Made by a program: the position numbers and the translations under genes. From Apoderus coryli (taxonomy: Eukaryota > Arthropoda > Insecta > Coleoptera > Attelabidae), in the NCBI GenBank assembly GCA_911728435.2, contig OU452204.1, positions 2,170,001-2,234,000 of the forward strand: a stretch of 64,000 nucleotides of DNA, written 5' to 3'. The notes beneath the pieces are model-generated. The model worked only from the letters and a program-made list of their open reading frames with translations. It made no database searches and had not been told where the DNA came from. Numbering within the stretch: position 1 is the stretch's first letter; every line of letters begins with the position of its first letter. Of the stretch, positions 45,035-55,987 are shown piece after piece.

Positions 45035-45207
45035 ATTTGAAAAAACTGACTTTCTACTGTTTTTATAACATCGTTTTCAGTATAATTTTTTGACCACCCT
45101 GTATGAATAAATCAGAAAATGTCGTACGTATCGGAACAAGGGGACCTTACTTAATAAGAAAACGCCTGCAAAATGATTACGAAAGACTTCTTTATAAAAA
45201 CAATAAA

Positions 45208-47584
45208 CTGTTGCCCTCGAGGCACGAATAGCTCTCCATATTTAAGTATAAAAGTAATAATTTTATGACCTTTTCTCTATTTATTTATTTAATTTATAAT
45301 TTTTTTTTGTTTTAGACATCAGCTATTTTTGTTAAGTATCGGGTTTGGTTCCTTGTTCTTCTCTTTGGAGGCACTATTTATACGTACATATTTTATATTT
45401 CAGATCTTCTAGGCCAAGTTCTTGTACGCAAAATAGTTGATTTTTTTTTAGTTTTATTATTTTATTTTATCTATCAAGCTTTTCACGACGTATGTGTGAC
45501 CAGTAAAAAGAAACTATTTTTTACTAGGTACACCCTTAAATGGATGCCTATGTGTGAAAATCATTAACAGCACATACAAATTTTCTGTAGTATATTTGTG
45601 TTAAATTTTGCTAAAAATTCTATTAAATATTATTGGAGTTATCGTGATTACATATCTCAGCTATTTTTTATACTTTTGAAAGACGTCTATGGTACATTAA
45701 CTTTTTGTCGTGTATTTTTAACCAATTCAACTACTTAAAATGTTAAATATCATTTTTACAGTCCAAATATTTTTTTATTTTGACTTGATTCTACTATTTA
45801 CGAACGCATATATGTAAACAAGTTTAGTTTTTTTATTCTGCATTTTTTAGGGTGTCATATATCAGAGATATGTAGCCATTTTCTCTAGTATGTTTGGGGG
45901 AGGTATTTTTAAATATATATTACATTTAGAATTAGTTTTTTATTTTACCCCCTTTTCTACTATTTGCGAACGCCTATATAAATACAGATTTTATGCTGCA
46001 TTTTGTAGATTATCTTATATCAAAGCTATATATAATTAGCCAATTTTTCTGGTATATTTGGGAAAACATTTTTTTTCGTTTTTGACCCTTTTTTTAAAAT
46101 ATTTTCGAACGCCTGTGTGTACCAATTCTTTTATGGAATATTTTTTAGCTTATATTGTATCACAACTATGAAAAATTATGCCAGATTTCGAATAAGTTTA
46201 GGAAATATATATTTTTTATGTTTTGACCCTTTTTCCACTATTTACGAACGCCTATGAAAGTTATCTATGACACATTTTATAGGTTATATTCTATCAAAGC
46301 TATAAATTACTAGTTAATATTTTTGCTATGTTTAAGAAATACGTTTTTTTTAAATATTTTTTACCCCATTTTACATTATTTTCGAACGCCAATGTGCTCT
46401 AATATTTTATGTTCAATATTTTAGGTTATATTCAATTAAATGCGTAAAAAATTATGCAGTATTTCGGATAAGTTTAAGAACTATGATTTTTTTAAATTTT
46501 TGAACCTTCTTTTATTCCCCTTGCCTACGCTCAATGTTAATCACCACCTATAAATATCCTGTAGTGTTTTCGTACCAAATATGGTTAAAATCCGTTAAGT
46601 GGTTTTTGAGTTATCACGGATACAAGTTTTTTCTGGCCCTTCTATAGAATTTTCACGGACGCCTATGGTACATTAATTTTTGTCGTGTATTTTTAACACC
46701 AATTCAACTAGTTAATTAAATATAAAAAAAATTACATTTTAATTATTTTTTTTATTTTACCCTATTTTCTACTATTTACGAACGCCTATGTAAATAAAAA
46801 TTTTATGTTGCATTTTGTAGGTTATCTTATATGAAAGCTATATATAATTAGCGAATTTTTCTGGTATATTTGGGAAACGTTTTTTTTTTGCGTTTTTGAC
46901 CCTTTTTTTAAACTATTTTCGAACGCCTGTGTGAACCAATTCTTTTATGGAATATTTTTTAGCTTATATTGTATCACAACTATGAGAAATTATTCCATAT
47001 TTCGAATAAGTTTAGGAAATATATATTTTTTATGTTTTGACCCCTTTTCCACTATTTACGAACGCCTATGAAAGTAAGTTATTCATGACACATTTTATAG
47101 GTTATATTCTATCAAAACTATAAATAACTAGTTAATATTTCTGCTATTTTTAAGAAATAAGTTTTTTTTTAATCTTTTTTACCCCATTTTACACTATTTT
47201 CGAACGCCAATGTGGTCTAATATTTTATGTTCAATATTTTAGGTTATATTCGATTAAATGCGTAAAAAATTATGCAGTATTTCGGATAAGTTTAAGAACT
47301 ATGAATTTTTTTAATTTTTGAACCCTCTTTTAAACCCTTTGCCTACGCTCAATGTTTCCCAAAATCTAATCAGCTCCTTGCCATGTCCAATAGTATTTTT
47401 GTACCAAATTTGGTTAAAATCTGTTAAGCGGTTTTTGCGTTTTCGTGGATACAGACAGACATTTTTTTAAAACTACTTATTTATGTCTAAAATGACCAAA
47501 AACAAGTATTTCCGGTGAAATTAAAAAAACATTTTTTTTCATGAAACTAGTCTCCATATATACATATATGATATGGAGAGCTAA
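45208..47584 (+). repeat. RepA copy A8 (~2.4 kb)
   Basis: Complete from CTGTTGCCCTCGAGG to ATATGGAGAGCTAA. The first ~750 bases are more diverged than in A3. The GACA tract is nearly absent (two to three units). Inserted into RepB copy 3. Confidence 0.85.
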
Positions 47585-47684
47585 AAATGTGATTATTATT
47601 GAGCCCTAAAATGTCAGTTTTGACATAAATCTTGATATACGTCAAAAACGGCAGGATTTAGTTATAGCACAGCATTAATAAGTA

Positions 47685-48764
47685 CAGCATTCCGACTCCA
47701 CGTTCGCACTTTGAAAAAAACTGTGACGTAAGATGCCGCCATTTTGGGTTACAAGTCAGGTCCTGACTAAGAATAATTATAGTTTTTGGTTTCTAACCAC
47801 AGTAATGTATTTTTATTTTTGTAAAAATATTTAAGTACATAATAATATCGCTGTCAATTTCAGAAATATTTGTGGTGTGTCATAGTGATTGAAAACAACC
47901 TTGAGTGGTGTTATCAGTTAAATGTTGACATAATTGGGTGATTTTTAATAACAATAATAATAACTATTGGAAAAAGTTGTTATTGTCAAAAAAGAATTAA
48001 GATTGTCAGATTTTTGATTAGTTTTCAATTTCTATATTATATTCGTCAGTTAAAATCGTTTCAGTTTTGTATTTAGTTTATTTTTCTTTATTAATAAATC
48101 GCGTTTATTTCAATTTTCGTGGTTTATTATGAATATCGTTGTAGTGAGTTAAACGGGTAGTTTAATTCACAAATTACAACAACAGCAACTTTAAAGGCAA
48201 ATTTTGGCAAAGACTTCTTGAAACTTTATAATGATATTGTCAATAAAATAACAACTAGCCACGCGACAACTTGTGTTTATGTTTCACTTGTATTTAGTTT
48301 AAAAACATATTAGATACTGTCATTTCGTAATATAAATTTTACGGTTATACAAATAGTTGTTATAAACGTAAAATTATCTAGTATTTATCTTAATTTTTAC
48401 TTATTACTCACCTAACACGATCTTTGGGGAAGCGAAAAAAATGTTTAGAGCAAGTGTACCGCTTATTGGGACAACATTTTGCAACACACATGTCCTCCGT
48501 GATTATTCATTGTATGAATCCCAAGACACGTTAATAAAAATAAAATCCTTTTAATTCTCACGAACACTATACCAAAAACACAGATTTAGATTTAAACACA
48601 ATATTTATTTATCTCGTACACGCCGACAATGAACTATATATTGAACACAGGAGTGAACTGTATCTATCTACGTCTATGCGATTATTTTGACGTTGTAACC
48701 CATAATGGCGGCATGCGCGACGATATGCGCAGGACGGCTTGCAAACGTGAATGTCAGAATACTG
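47685..48764. repeat. TIR element of ~1.08 kb (TA target), non-coding
   Basis: The left end CAGCATTCCGACTCCACGTT is matched in inverse at the right (AACGTGAATGTCAGAATACTG), allowing mismatches, with TA on both sides. An inner TGCCGCCATTTTGGGTTACA is inverted near 48700. The interior is AT-rich and has no ORF. It interrupts RepB copy 3. Confidence 0.75.
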
Positions 48765-48861
48765 TATTATTTATTATACTGTGGTTATAGGACATGATAC
48801 ATGAAACATGTCTAGAATCTTATGTGGAATCCAAAAATATCATAATATATAGAGTATTGCA

Positions 48862-50525
48862 TTTTATTTTTTTTTAATCTTTATTTAACACACAATTTAC
48901 AATAATCAAATACATATAAGTTCTTTAATCAGTGTTTGTAAACACAGCTTTTCAATAATTTATTAAAAATTGGAGGAGAAACAGCTGACCTAACCTCAGG
49001 CGGCAAGTTGTTATACGTATTAGATGCTTGAGTTATCGGACTATTCAAACCCCTATTGGTTCTTACATTGGGCTGATATATATTGTGACGGAATCTCGTC
49101 ATGTGACCGTGAACATCGTGAGAAAAGAGCAGACGCGCATTTGACTTTTGTGCTTGGTGAATTATTTTAAAAATAAATTTACATTGCTCCACACGGTAAA
49201 TATCCTCAAGTTTATATAAATTTGTTGACCGATATATCAGATCTGTATGGGACAATCTGTCAAAATTAAACAATATTCTTACTATTTTATTTTGCAAAAC
49301 CTCAACTTTATGGAAGGCAACACTGCTACATGTGCCCCACACCGCCAATAGATATCTTAAGTGTGACAAGAAATAAGCGTTATAAATATTCAATTTAGTT
49401 TTTTCTGTTAAATAATCTCGACACCTATATATTGCTCCTATCATCGGACCTATTTTACTTACAATATATTCAATATGTTGTTTCCACAGTAAATTTTCAT
49501 CTATGATTAACCCCAAATACTTTATCGAAGAAACCAACTCCATTGGAGTATTATTCACAATTAGCAAAGGATTGCGAACGAATTTATTTTTTTGCCTAAA
49601 TAACATATATTTGGATTTTTTGATGTTTATTTTTAATTTGTTAAATACGAGCCAATTAAAATACCTATCAATATCACGGTTTACCACAGTCTCCAAGTCA
49701 GAGATATCATCGCCACTATAAAGCAGAACCGTATCGTCCGCAAAAGTATAATACCTAGCCTCCAAATTGGCTAATCTTAGATTGAGGACGTATAAAGAAT
49801 ACAATAAGGGACCAAGATTGATCCCTGAGGGACACCACACTCAGCGTGCAATGATTCACTGACCACACCATCCACACACACATAATGTCGCCTTTCAAGT
49901 AAATACGACTGTATTAGCTTGTACGCCGTCAATGCTGACAACATCAAATGCCTTCTGGAGATCTACAAAAACTGCAATCACTAATTTGCCTTTATCAAGT
50001 TCATCGTATATCCTACTCATCAAATCCATGGTAGCACTCAGTGTGTTACTGTTCTTTAAAAACCCGTATTGATAGTCGTCGATCTGATTATATTTATTTA
50101 CAAACGATAAAATCCTTAATTTAAATAATTTCTCAATTATTTTGGAAAAAACACTGACAACACTTATCGGCCGATAATTCCCCATTTCCTCTTTAGAACC
50201 TGTTTTAAAAATTGGGCTAATTTTAGAGATCTTAAGCACGTCCGGGAAAATACCCGTTTGAAGTATATCGTTAGCTAATTGTGTGTGTGAGGATCACCCA
50301 GGCTATGAATGTCCTTTACCGATATTCGATCATGACCCGGAGCTGAATTGCACCTCAACCCCCTCACAATTTCAATGATTTCACGCTCGATCGCCATATT
50401 TAAAAAAATTGTGTTTTCACAAAAGACTGTATCAAAATTAATATTATTTTTCTTAATACTACCCTGTGACTTTATTTCATTAACAATATTTATACCTACA
50501 GTAGAGAAATATTCATTCTTCTATT
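48862..50525 (-). pseudogene. LINE ORF2 pseudogene (RT domain and C-terminus), 5'-truncated
   Basis: On the minus strand from about 50525: NEYFSTVGINIVNEIK, RGLRCNSAPGHDRISV, then KISPIFKTGSKEEMGNYRP, YQYGFLKNSNTLSA, FVDLQKAFDVV. A deletion/frameshift near 49895-49930 follows. Then come HYVCVDGVVSESLHAECGVP, a second frameshift, and YYTFADDTVLLYSG with a long C-terminal tail ending at 48929. The tail of the element is an A-rich run at 48862-48880. The RT catalytic box is intact but the frame is broken at least twice. It differs clearly in sequence from the LINE at 37-41 kb. Confidence 0.85.
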
Positions 50526-50663
50526 TACAATTCAATTTTATTGTCTGTATTCAACAGCATACGTTAATTTCCTTTTATACCGAGCCAATGAGAATCATCG
50601 TGCGCGCGTCTGCTTGTTGTAAGCCGGGTTTATACAGCATAATCATAAATATATGCATAATAA

Positions 50664-51481
50664 CATAGAAATCTTATATTATATATGTACTCTAGAATGC
50701 TAATTAAATCCAGCCGAATACCAAAAAGTGTAACGAGTATGCAGAGTTTTCACGAACTACGCATGCTCCTCAGTAACTTATTTTCAGTACAGAGCTGCCA
50801 TATTTAAAACTATTTTGTCGTTCGCCTTACAGAATTTATGCGACATATCTGTTTTATAAATAAATCCATATGTTGCGTCATACGAAACTGCTTGACAAAA
50901 GCAAATAATTAAATGTTATCGGTAAAATTGCATACGGTTTAGTTTTCAGCAATATGAACGAAACATTTTTTTCCAAATCTTATTAAATTTAGGAGATTTC
51001 GCAACAGCGTCTGTTTTCGCAAATGACATTTCTCGTAGTGGGAATATCTGTCAGAGTCGGCTTCACAACAATTCAGATAGGTTTTATAATTGAGTTCTGG
51101 TTTTATTCGTGGTATATTTTAATTGTTGATAGATATACCTATTTGTGATTAAAGTTGTTTTTAATATTTGTTATTTTGGTTTCAGTTCGTTTATTTAACA
51201 AACAATGAGGTGTATAGTGTTGTGGTGTAAAAATGAAGGTCTCATTCCTGGTATTAAATATTTTCAGTAAGTTATTGTTTCGGGTTTCTAACAGTTTCAG
51301 TTTGAGTCAATATGATACCATTGACATGATACTCATTTTTAGCTTGACAAAAAAAAGACATGATGTTTGGATGCGGGCATTGGGATCCTAGTACAGAAAA
51401 TTTATGTGATGGGAATGTCATATGCAGTAAGCATTTCGCTGGAGAAGATATCATTTGTAGAGAAGACGGCAAGAGGATCAC
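50664..51481 (+). repeat. Segmental duplication, copy 2
   Basis: Colinear with 263-1080. This copy continues without a break into the rest of the THAP exon, so it is the better-preserved version. Left breakpoint at CATAGAAATC. Confidence 0.9.
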
Positions 51482-51869
51482 CCTCGTACCCGATGCAGTT
51501 CCCAAACTTTTGTTGAAAAGAAGAGATTATGTAAATGAGAGTGGAAGTTAAATTCTTAATCGTTTGATATCAAGACACTGTTTACTTAAAAGCAGTCTGT
51601 CAAAAATGCATGATATGTATGTCAAGAATATATTTCCTACGTTGTGTAGGTATACAAAGTTCGTTTGAATTCTGTTGTTAAACTGGAATATACTTAATTA
51701 TAGAATCCTCCATGAAATTGCTGAGAATAAAAGTTCTACCAACCATGTTTTGTCACAAAATACTATTGCGAGTACTACGGATGATATGGAAGTGGTTTAT
51801 ATGGACACGGAAAATATTTGTGAAGTCACTGTTTCTTGCACCCCTTCTTTGAAGGCTGTAGAGAGGTAA
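51205..51869 (+). pseudogene. THAP-domain gene, copy 2 (exons with a shared frameshift)
   Basis: Exon 1 (51205 to ~51266) gives MRCIVLWCKNEGLIPGIKYF with the C-x4-C pair and donor GTAAGT. Exon 2, after CATTTTTAG (about 51343), gives KKRHDVWMRALGS then TAG. The adjacent frame (51360-51551) gives the second zinc pair ICSKHF and the AVP-box-like DAVPKLLL. A third open piece (51701-51869) follows a TATAG acceptor and ends TAA, with AATAAA near 52027. THAP proteins bind DNA through a C2CH zinc finger. The one-base disruption inside the finger occurs in both duplicates, so this looks like a pseudogene, unless an unrecognised splice restores it. Confidence 0.6.
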
Positions 51870-52518
51870 GACGCCTAAGGTGGTTGTATAAACAAACAAA
51901 TATTATATAATAATAAAATAAATAATTAGAATGCTCAAGTCCTTAAGATATTTTCCAGTATTAGAATTTTTACTTATTTCTCGTTTCTGCTTAGATTTAT
52001 TATTATTGGGTTGTACCTGTTAGACAATAAAGTATTTAGATATTTAATGTAATTTTTTTATTTCTTAAATTCCTTTATTCCATTTTTTTATTTGAATTAC
52101 CAAATGGTAAAATTTAATTTTAAATATACCTATAACAGTAATATTACATTTAATCAAAGCCGGTCCTGTTGAAAAATAAGTTACTGGTGATCATGCGCAT
52201 TATGGACAGCTCTACACTTTTGGTTACATTTTTGTACTACGGGATTATCATTCTACAGTATATATATATATATAATATAAGATTTCTGTGGTATAGCCTA
52301 ACATAAAACAATTAATGGCATTGTGTTATCAATTATTTAGCACATAGGCATAAAAACCTTTAGAATTAGTTCTGTTACAATTGTAGACTATAATATCATC
52401 ACCATTAGCAAGTTTCCTTCTCGTATGACAAGCATAATCTACTTAATTTCTTCCGATTTCCTAAAATTTAATATTGTTTCTTTAATACTTACGCTATGAA
52501 TATTGTCCAAATGTGTAA
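51870..52518. other. Unassigned intergenic stretch
   Basis: AT-rich. Includes the AATAAA near 52027 and a (TA)n run at about 52258-52278. No gene recognised. Confidence 0.4.
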
Positions 52519-52695
52519 TTAAATTAGCGTGCCGGGAAATTTTTTTTGATTTGTACAGATGGGACACATGGTGTGTTTCATTAGCTCCTTGTCCTGAACT
52601 AATTCACCGTGTAAATTCCTCAAGTGCATATTTCTTGTGCCACTGGTAGCAAAACTTATTTTACAAATCCGGCAAAGTAATTTATCATTAGCCAT
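52519..52695 (-). CDS. Short C2H2 zinc-finger ORF (58 aa), possibly one exon
   Basis: From ATG at 52695: LLCRICKISFATSGTRNM then HLRNLH, which is a clean C-x2-C-x12-H-x4-H finger. A lone CPIC pair follows before the stop. Single-finger N-terminal exons of this type occur in both host regulators and transposon proteins. Nothing nearby completes it, so it may be an exon or a relic. Its start lies 65 bp from the P-like element. Confidence 0.45.
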   Translation of the reverse strand: MANDKLLCRICKISFATSGTRNMHLRNLHGELVQDKELMKHTMCPICTNQKKFPGTLI

Positions 52696-52759
52696 CCTAC
52701 AAAACGTTAATACAAAAATTATATTACGTTCTTATTCACGAATAGTAGGGAGTTAAGGC

Positions 52760-53798
52760 CTTTGAATAAAAAATGACAGGAAGGAGCTTTGCGCTGACTG
52801 TGGTAAATAAAATTTCTGCCGGAAACGGCCATATTGGACATCCACTTTTAGATTCATTGTTTTGGTTGTTCGTTGTGCAAAGTTGTATGTTTTACACTTT
52901 TTTACAGTTTTGAATGCTTTAGTTAGTGATTTGTGTATTTATGAGTGAACAATTATTATACTACTAGTATTAATAATATCATTAATGTAAATATTTAAAA
53001 TAGTGCTATTTAAAGACAGTAATAATCTAATTCAAAGACAATAATAAACATGGTTAGTTGTGCAGCCTGTGGTTGTTCCCGGACACCTAAAAATACAAAT
53101 TCTGGAGTTACGTTTCACTGGTAAGTAATTTTAATCAAGAGGTTTTGTAATATATCCGTAAAATTTGGAAATAAAAAGTAATATTTTTTCAATGACATTT
53201 AAAGGTTAACAATCAAAATATGACTTGGTCATTGGCGTAGAACACGTTAAAATTAGGAGCATTTGCTTTGTAAATAAAACAGACAGTGATGTTTTATATT
53301 TAAAGGGTTTGGATTCATTTTAGATTTTGCATGATAAATAATAGGTATTTCCAAAAAAAATAATCAAACAATGGATAAATGAAATCTACACAAACATATG
53401 TAAATACTTAAGTTATTAATTCGTAGATACTTATCCTTAAAAATATAACTTATATAATATAATATAACTATAAAATTATGTTTGTAAAAATACAGTAAAT
53501 GACGAAAAAATAAGAAGTACTCGTATATATACAAAATTAATTTTATTTAAAGGTCAATAAATAAGTTATTGTTTTTCTCAGTTTTGTTTATTATTTATCC
53601 TTTTCCCTACTTACATCAGATTGAAAACATTTTGTATAAAATAGTAATGAATTCAAGAAATATTTGTCGTTGCTTATTAATAATATTTTATGGACCTGCG
53701 CCACTGTGAAACCGGATATACTGGTCCGCCATATGCAACATCCATTCTGATCAGCATTTCTTGCTAGTATAGTCCTTCCTGTCACTTTTTATTCTTAG
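52760..53798 (+). mobile_element. P-like (THAP) transposon remnant, 1039 bp, 8-bp TSD
   Basis: Flanked by perfect GTTAAGGC direct repeats (52752-52759 and 53799-53806). The terminal inverted repeats are about 26 bp: CTTTGAATAAAAAATGACAG at the left, CTAAGAATAAAAAGTGACAG inverted at the right, both followed by GAAGGA. The element holds one THAP exon but no GTPase-like or catalytic region. 8-bp duplications plus an N-terminal THAP are features of P elements. I infer an internally deleted member of that superfamily. Confidence 0.75.
53050..53120 (+). pseudogene. THAP exon 1 of the P-like element
   Basis: ATG at 53050 gives MVSCAACGCSRTPKNTN then SGVTFH and a GTAAGT donor. The spacing of the first cysteine pair and the G-T-F-H ending are classic for the first THAP exon. 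No downstream exon is visible before the right TIR, so the gene is incomplete. Confidence 0.7.
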
Positions 53799-54375
53799 GT
53801 TAAGGCAAAGCCAGTGACGTATACGTAAACGTATCTTTTTACATCTACGCATGCGCTCTTTAAATTTTTGATACGTTTAACGATATGAAGGCCGTAAACA
53901 TATGTACCTCTACGCGTATCGTATACTTAAACGTATTGAACCGATTGTTGTCGGAATTACATGAAGTTGTACGAATATCTAGAATAGAACACCAAAAACT
54001 GTGAATCTATATTAAAAATTAAGCTAAGCTATTTTGCAATAAATACTTTATTATTATTAGTAGTAGTAGTTTATTTTGTAACAATGATAAACATTTTTCT
54101 GTTCTTGTTTATAGGTATACATAATAAAATATATAGATATTTGGTTAGTAATTAAAAAAATAATAATATTAACATTATAGTAAACGGTAGTAGAAAAATC
54201 TAAAAGAGTCTTTTTCTCAAGTAAAGTGTTATCTTTTCCTTCCGCATATACGATACGTATTGGATGGCACCTTAACTCTATTTTGAATGACTGCTTATCT
54301 AGTGTAAACATAACCAAAATCTCACGTTTACGTATGGAGATACGTATACGTCCTTGGTTTTGCCTTAACTCCCTA

Positions 54376-55987
54376 GTATATTAAATTGAGAACAGTAAGT
54401 GTAGTTTACCGATCGATGACATTGTTTGGCGACTGAGCAAAGCGAAGTCGCCAAAATTAGAGGAGATCGTTAAACTACTTACTGTTTGAGATGCTTATAC
54501 TATTTTTTGTACGATCGAAATGGCTGAAATTGCAATTTTATTCTTTTTAATAATTAATATTTTCAATTAAATATAAATTCAGGTTAGCTAATACCCTCTA
54601 CAAAGTTGCAGTTGAACGTTGTCATGGAACTAATTGTTATTGTTATGATTTTTATCGTATTTTTTATGTCATTTATTTGTCAAAACTTATTTAAATAAAT
54701 TTTATTATTGAAAATGAGTGACTTTGAATGTGAATCTCTTGATGAAGCATGAAATGTTGGAATAGCCGCTAGAATTCCAGAGAACTGTATGAAAATGCTT
54801 ATAAAAGTTCATACCTAATGCCGTTTAATATACAATTTAAAAATCAAAATAATGACGTCAGCATAAATGCGCAATGATATACCGTCGTGCATTTACTTAC
54901 CGTTCTCTGAACGGTAAGTGAATTACTTACCGTCGTGTTTGGGTTGTCAGCCAGGAAATGTCACTTACTGTCATAAAGACAGACACGGTAAACAATCAAA
55001 AAAGGTCGGTCGTACAAAAAGTATTATTATTGAAAATGAGTGACTTTGAATGTGAATCTCTTGATGAAGCATGGAATGTTGGAATAGCAGCTATAATTCC
55101 AGAGAACGGTATGAAAATACTTATAAAAGTTCATACCTAATGCCGTTTAATATACAATTTTAAAAATCAAAATAATGACGTCAGCATAAATGCGCAATGA
55201 TATACCGTCGTGAATTTACTTACCGTTCTCTGAACGGTAAGTGAATTACTTACCGTCGTGTTTGGGTTGTCAGCCAGTAAATGTCACTTACTGTCATAAA
55301 GACAGACACGGTAAACAATCAAAAAAGGTCGGTCGTACAAAAAGTATTATTATTGAAAATGAGTGACTTTGAATGTGAATCTCTTGATGAAGCATGGAAT
55401 GTTGGAATAGCAGCTATAATTCCAGAGAACGGTATGAAAATGCTTATAAAAGTTCATACCTAATGCCGGTTAATATACAATTTAAAAATCAAAATAATGA
55501 CGTCAGCATAAATGCGCAATGATATACCGTCGTGAATTTACTTACCGTTCTCTGAACGGTAAGTGAATTACTTACCGTCGTGTTTGGGTTGTCAGCCAGT
55601 AAATGTCACTTACTGTCATAAAGACAGACACGGTAAACAATCAAAAAAGGTCGGTCGTACAAAAAGTATTATTATTGAAAATGAGTGACTTTGAATGTGA
55701 ATCTCTTGATGAAGCATGGAATGTTGGAATAGCAGCTATAATTCCAGAGAACGGTATGAAAATACTTATAAAAGTTCATACCTAATGCCGTTTAATATAC
55801 AATTTTAAAAATCAAAATAATGACGTCAGCATAAATGCGCAATGATATACCGTCGTGAATTTACTTACCGTTCTCTGAACGGTAAGTGAATTACTTACCG
55901 TCGTGTTTGGGTTGTCAGCCAGTAAATGTCACTTACTGTCATAAAGACAGACACGGTAAACAATCAAAAAAGTCGGTCGTACAAAAA
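54376..55987 (+). repeat. RepH left block: terminal dyad plus tandem 322-323-bp monomers
   Basis: Begins with a compound hairpin (54390-54490: GAACAGTAAGTGTAGTTTAC against its inverse, enclosing GGCGACT/AGTCGCC). About 200 bases of unique sequence and four tandem monomers follow. Monomer ORF starts are at 54714, 55036, 55359 and 55681 (periods 322, 323, 322). Each monomer also holds the hairpin CTTACCGTTC-TCT-GAACGGTAAG and several ACTTACCG/CGGTAAGT words. The monomers are almost identical to each other. Confidence 0.9.
55036..55140 (+). CDS. 34-aa ORF repeated in RepH monomers (possible recombinase fragment)
   Basis: Reads MSDFECESLDEAWNVG then IAAIIPENGMK and LIKVHT. Equivalent ORFs are at 55359-55463 and 55681-55785. 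The copy at 54714 has TGA for the Trp codon, and an inverted copy lies near 58733. After IPEN the +1 frame reads RYENAYKSSY. The pattern LDEAW..., IP, RYE.AY resembles the start of the core-binding domain of tyrosine recombinases in Crypton-like elements, as I recall, with a small deletion shifting the frame. Function as a peptide is doubtful. An in-frame extension upstream (from 54958) exists in three units. Confidence 0.35.
   Translation: MSDFECESLDEAWNVGIAAIIPENGMKILIKVHT

Larger units (their letters stand above)
45035..48862. repeat. RepB copy 3, fragmentary, interrupted twice and capped by a LINE
   Basis: Three separated pieces align in order with RepB's right half: 45035-45190 (CAGTATAATTTTTTGACCACC...), 47590-47675 (GAGCCCTAAAATGTCAGTTT...) and 48783-48862 (GGACATGATACATGAAACAT...). 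The gaps hold RepA copy A8 and a 1.1-kb TIR element. The last piece stops at the LINE tail. Confidence 0.8.
52748..54373 (-). repeat. RepF copy 3 (reverse), split by a P-like element
   Basis: Termini GGGAGTTAAGGC and its inverse, flanked by perfect TAGTA repeats. The left end is interrupted after 12 bases by the element at 52760-53798, then RepF resumes at the same octamer. The 86-aa ORF at 54057-54317 lies in the same conserved but apparently non-coding segment as in copies 1 and 2. Confidence 0.85.

Noticed and set aside
54714..55987. CRISPR-like tandem array
   Set aside because: Units are 322-323 bp and nearly identical throughout, with no short repeat/variable spacer pattern. Eukaryotic context.
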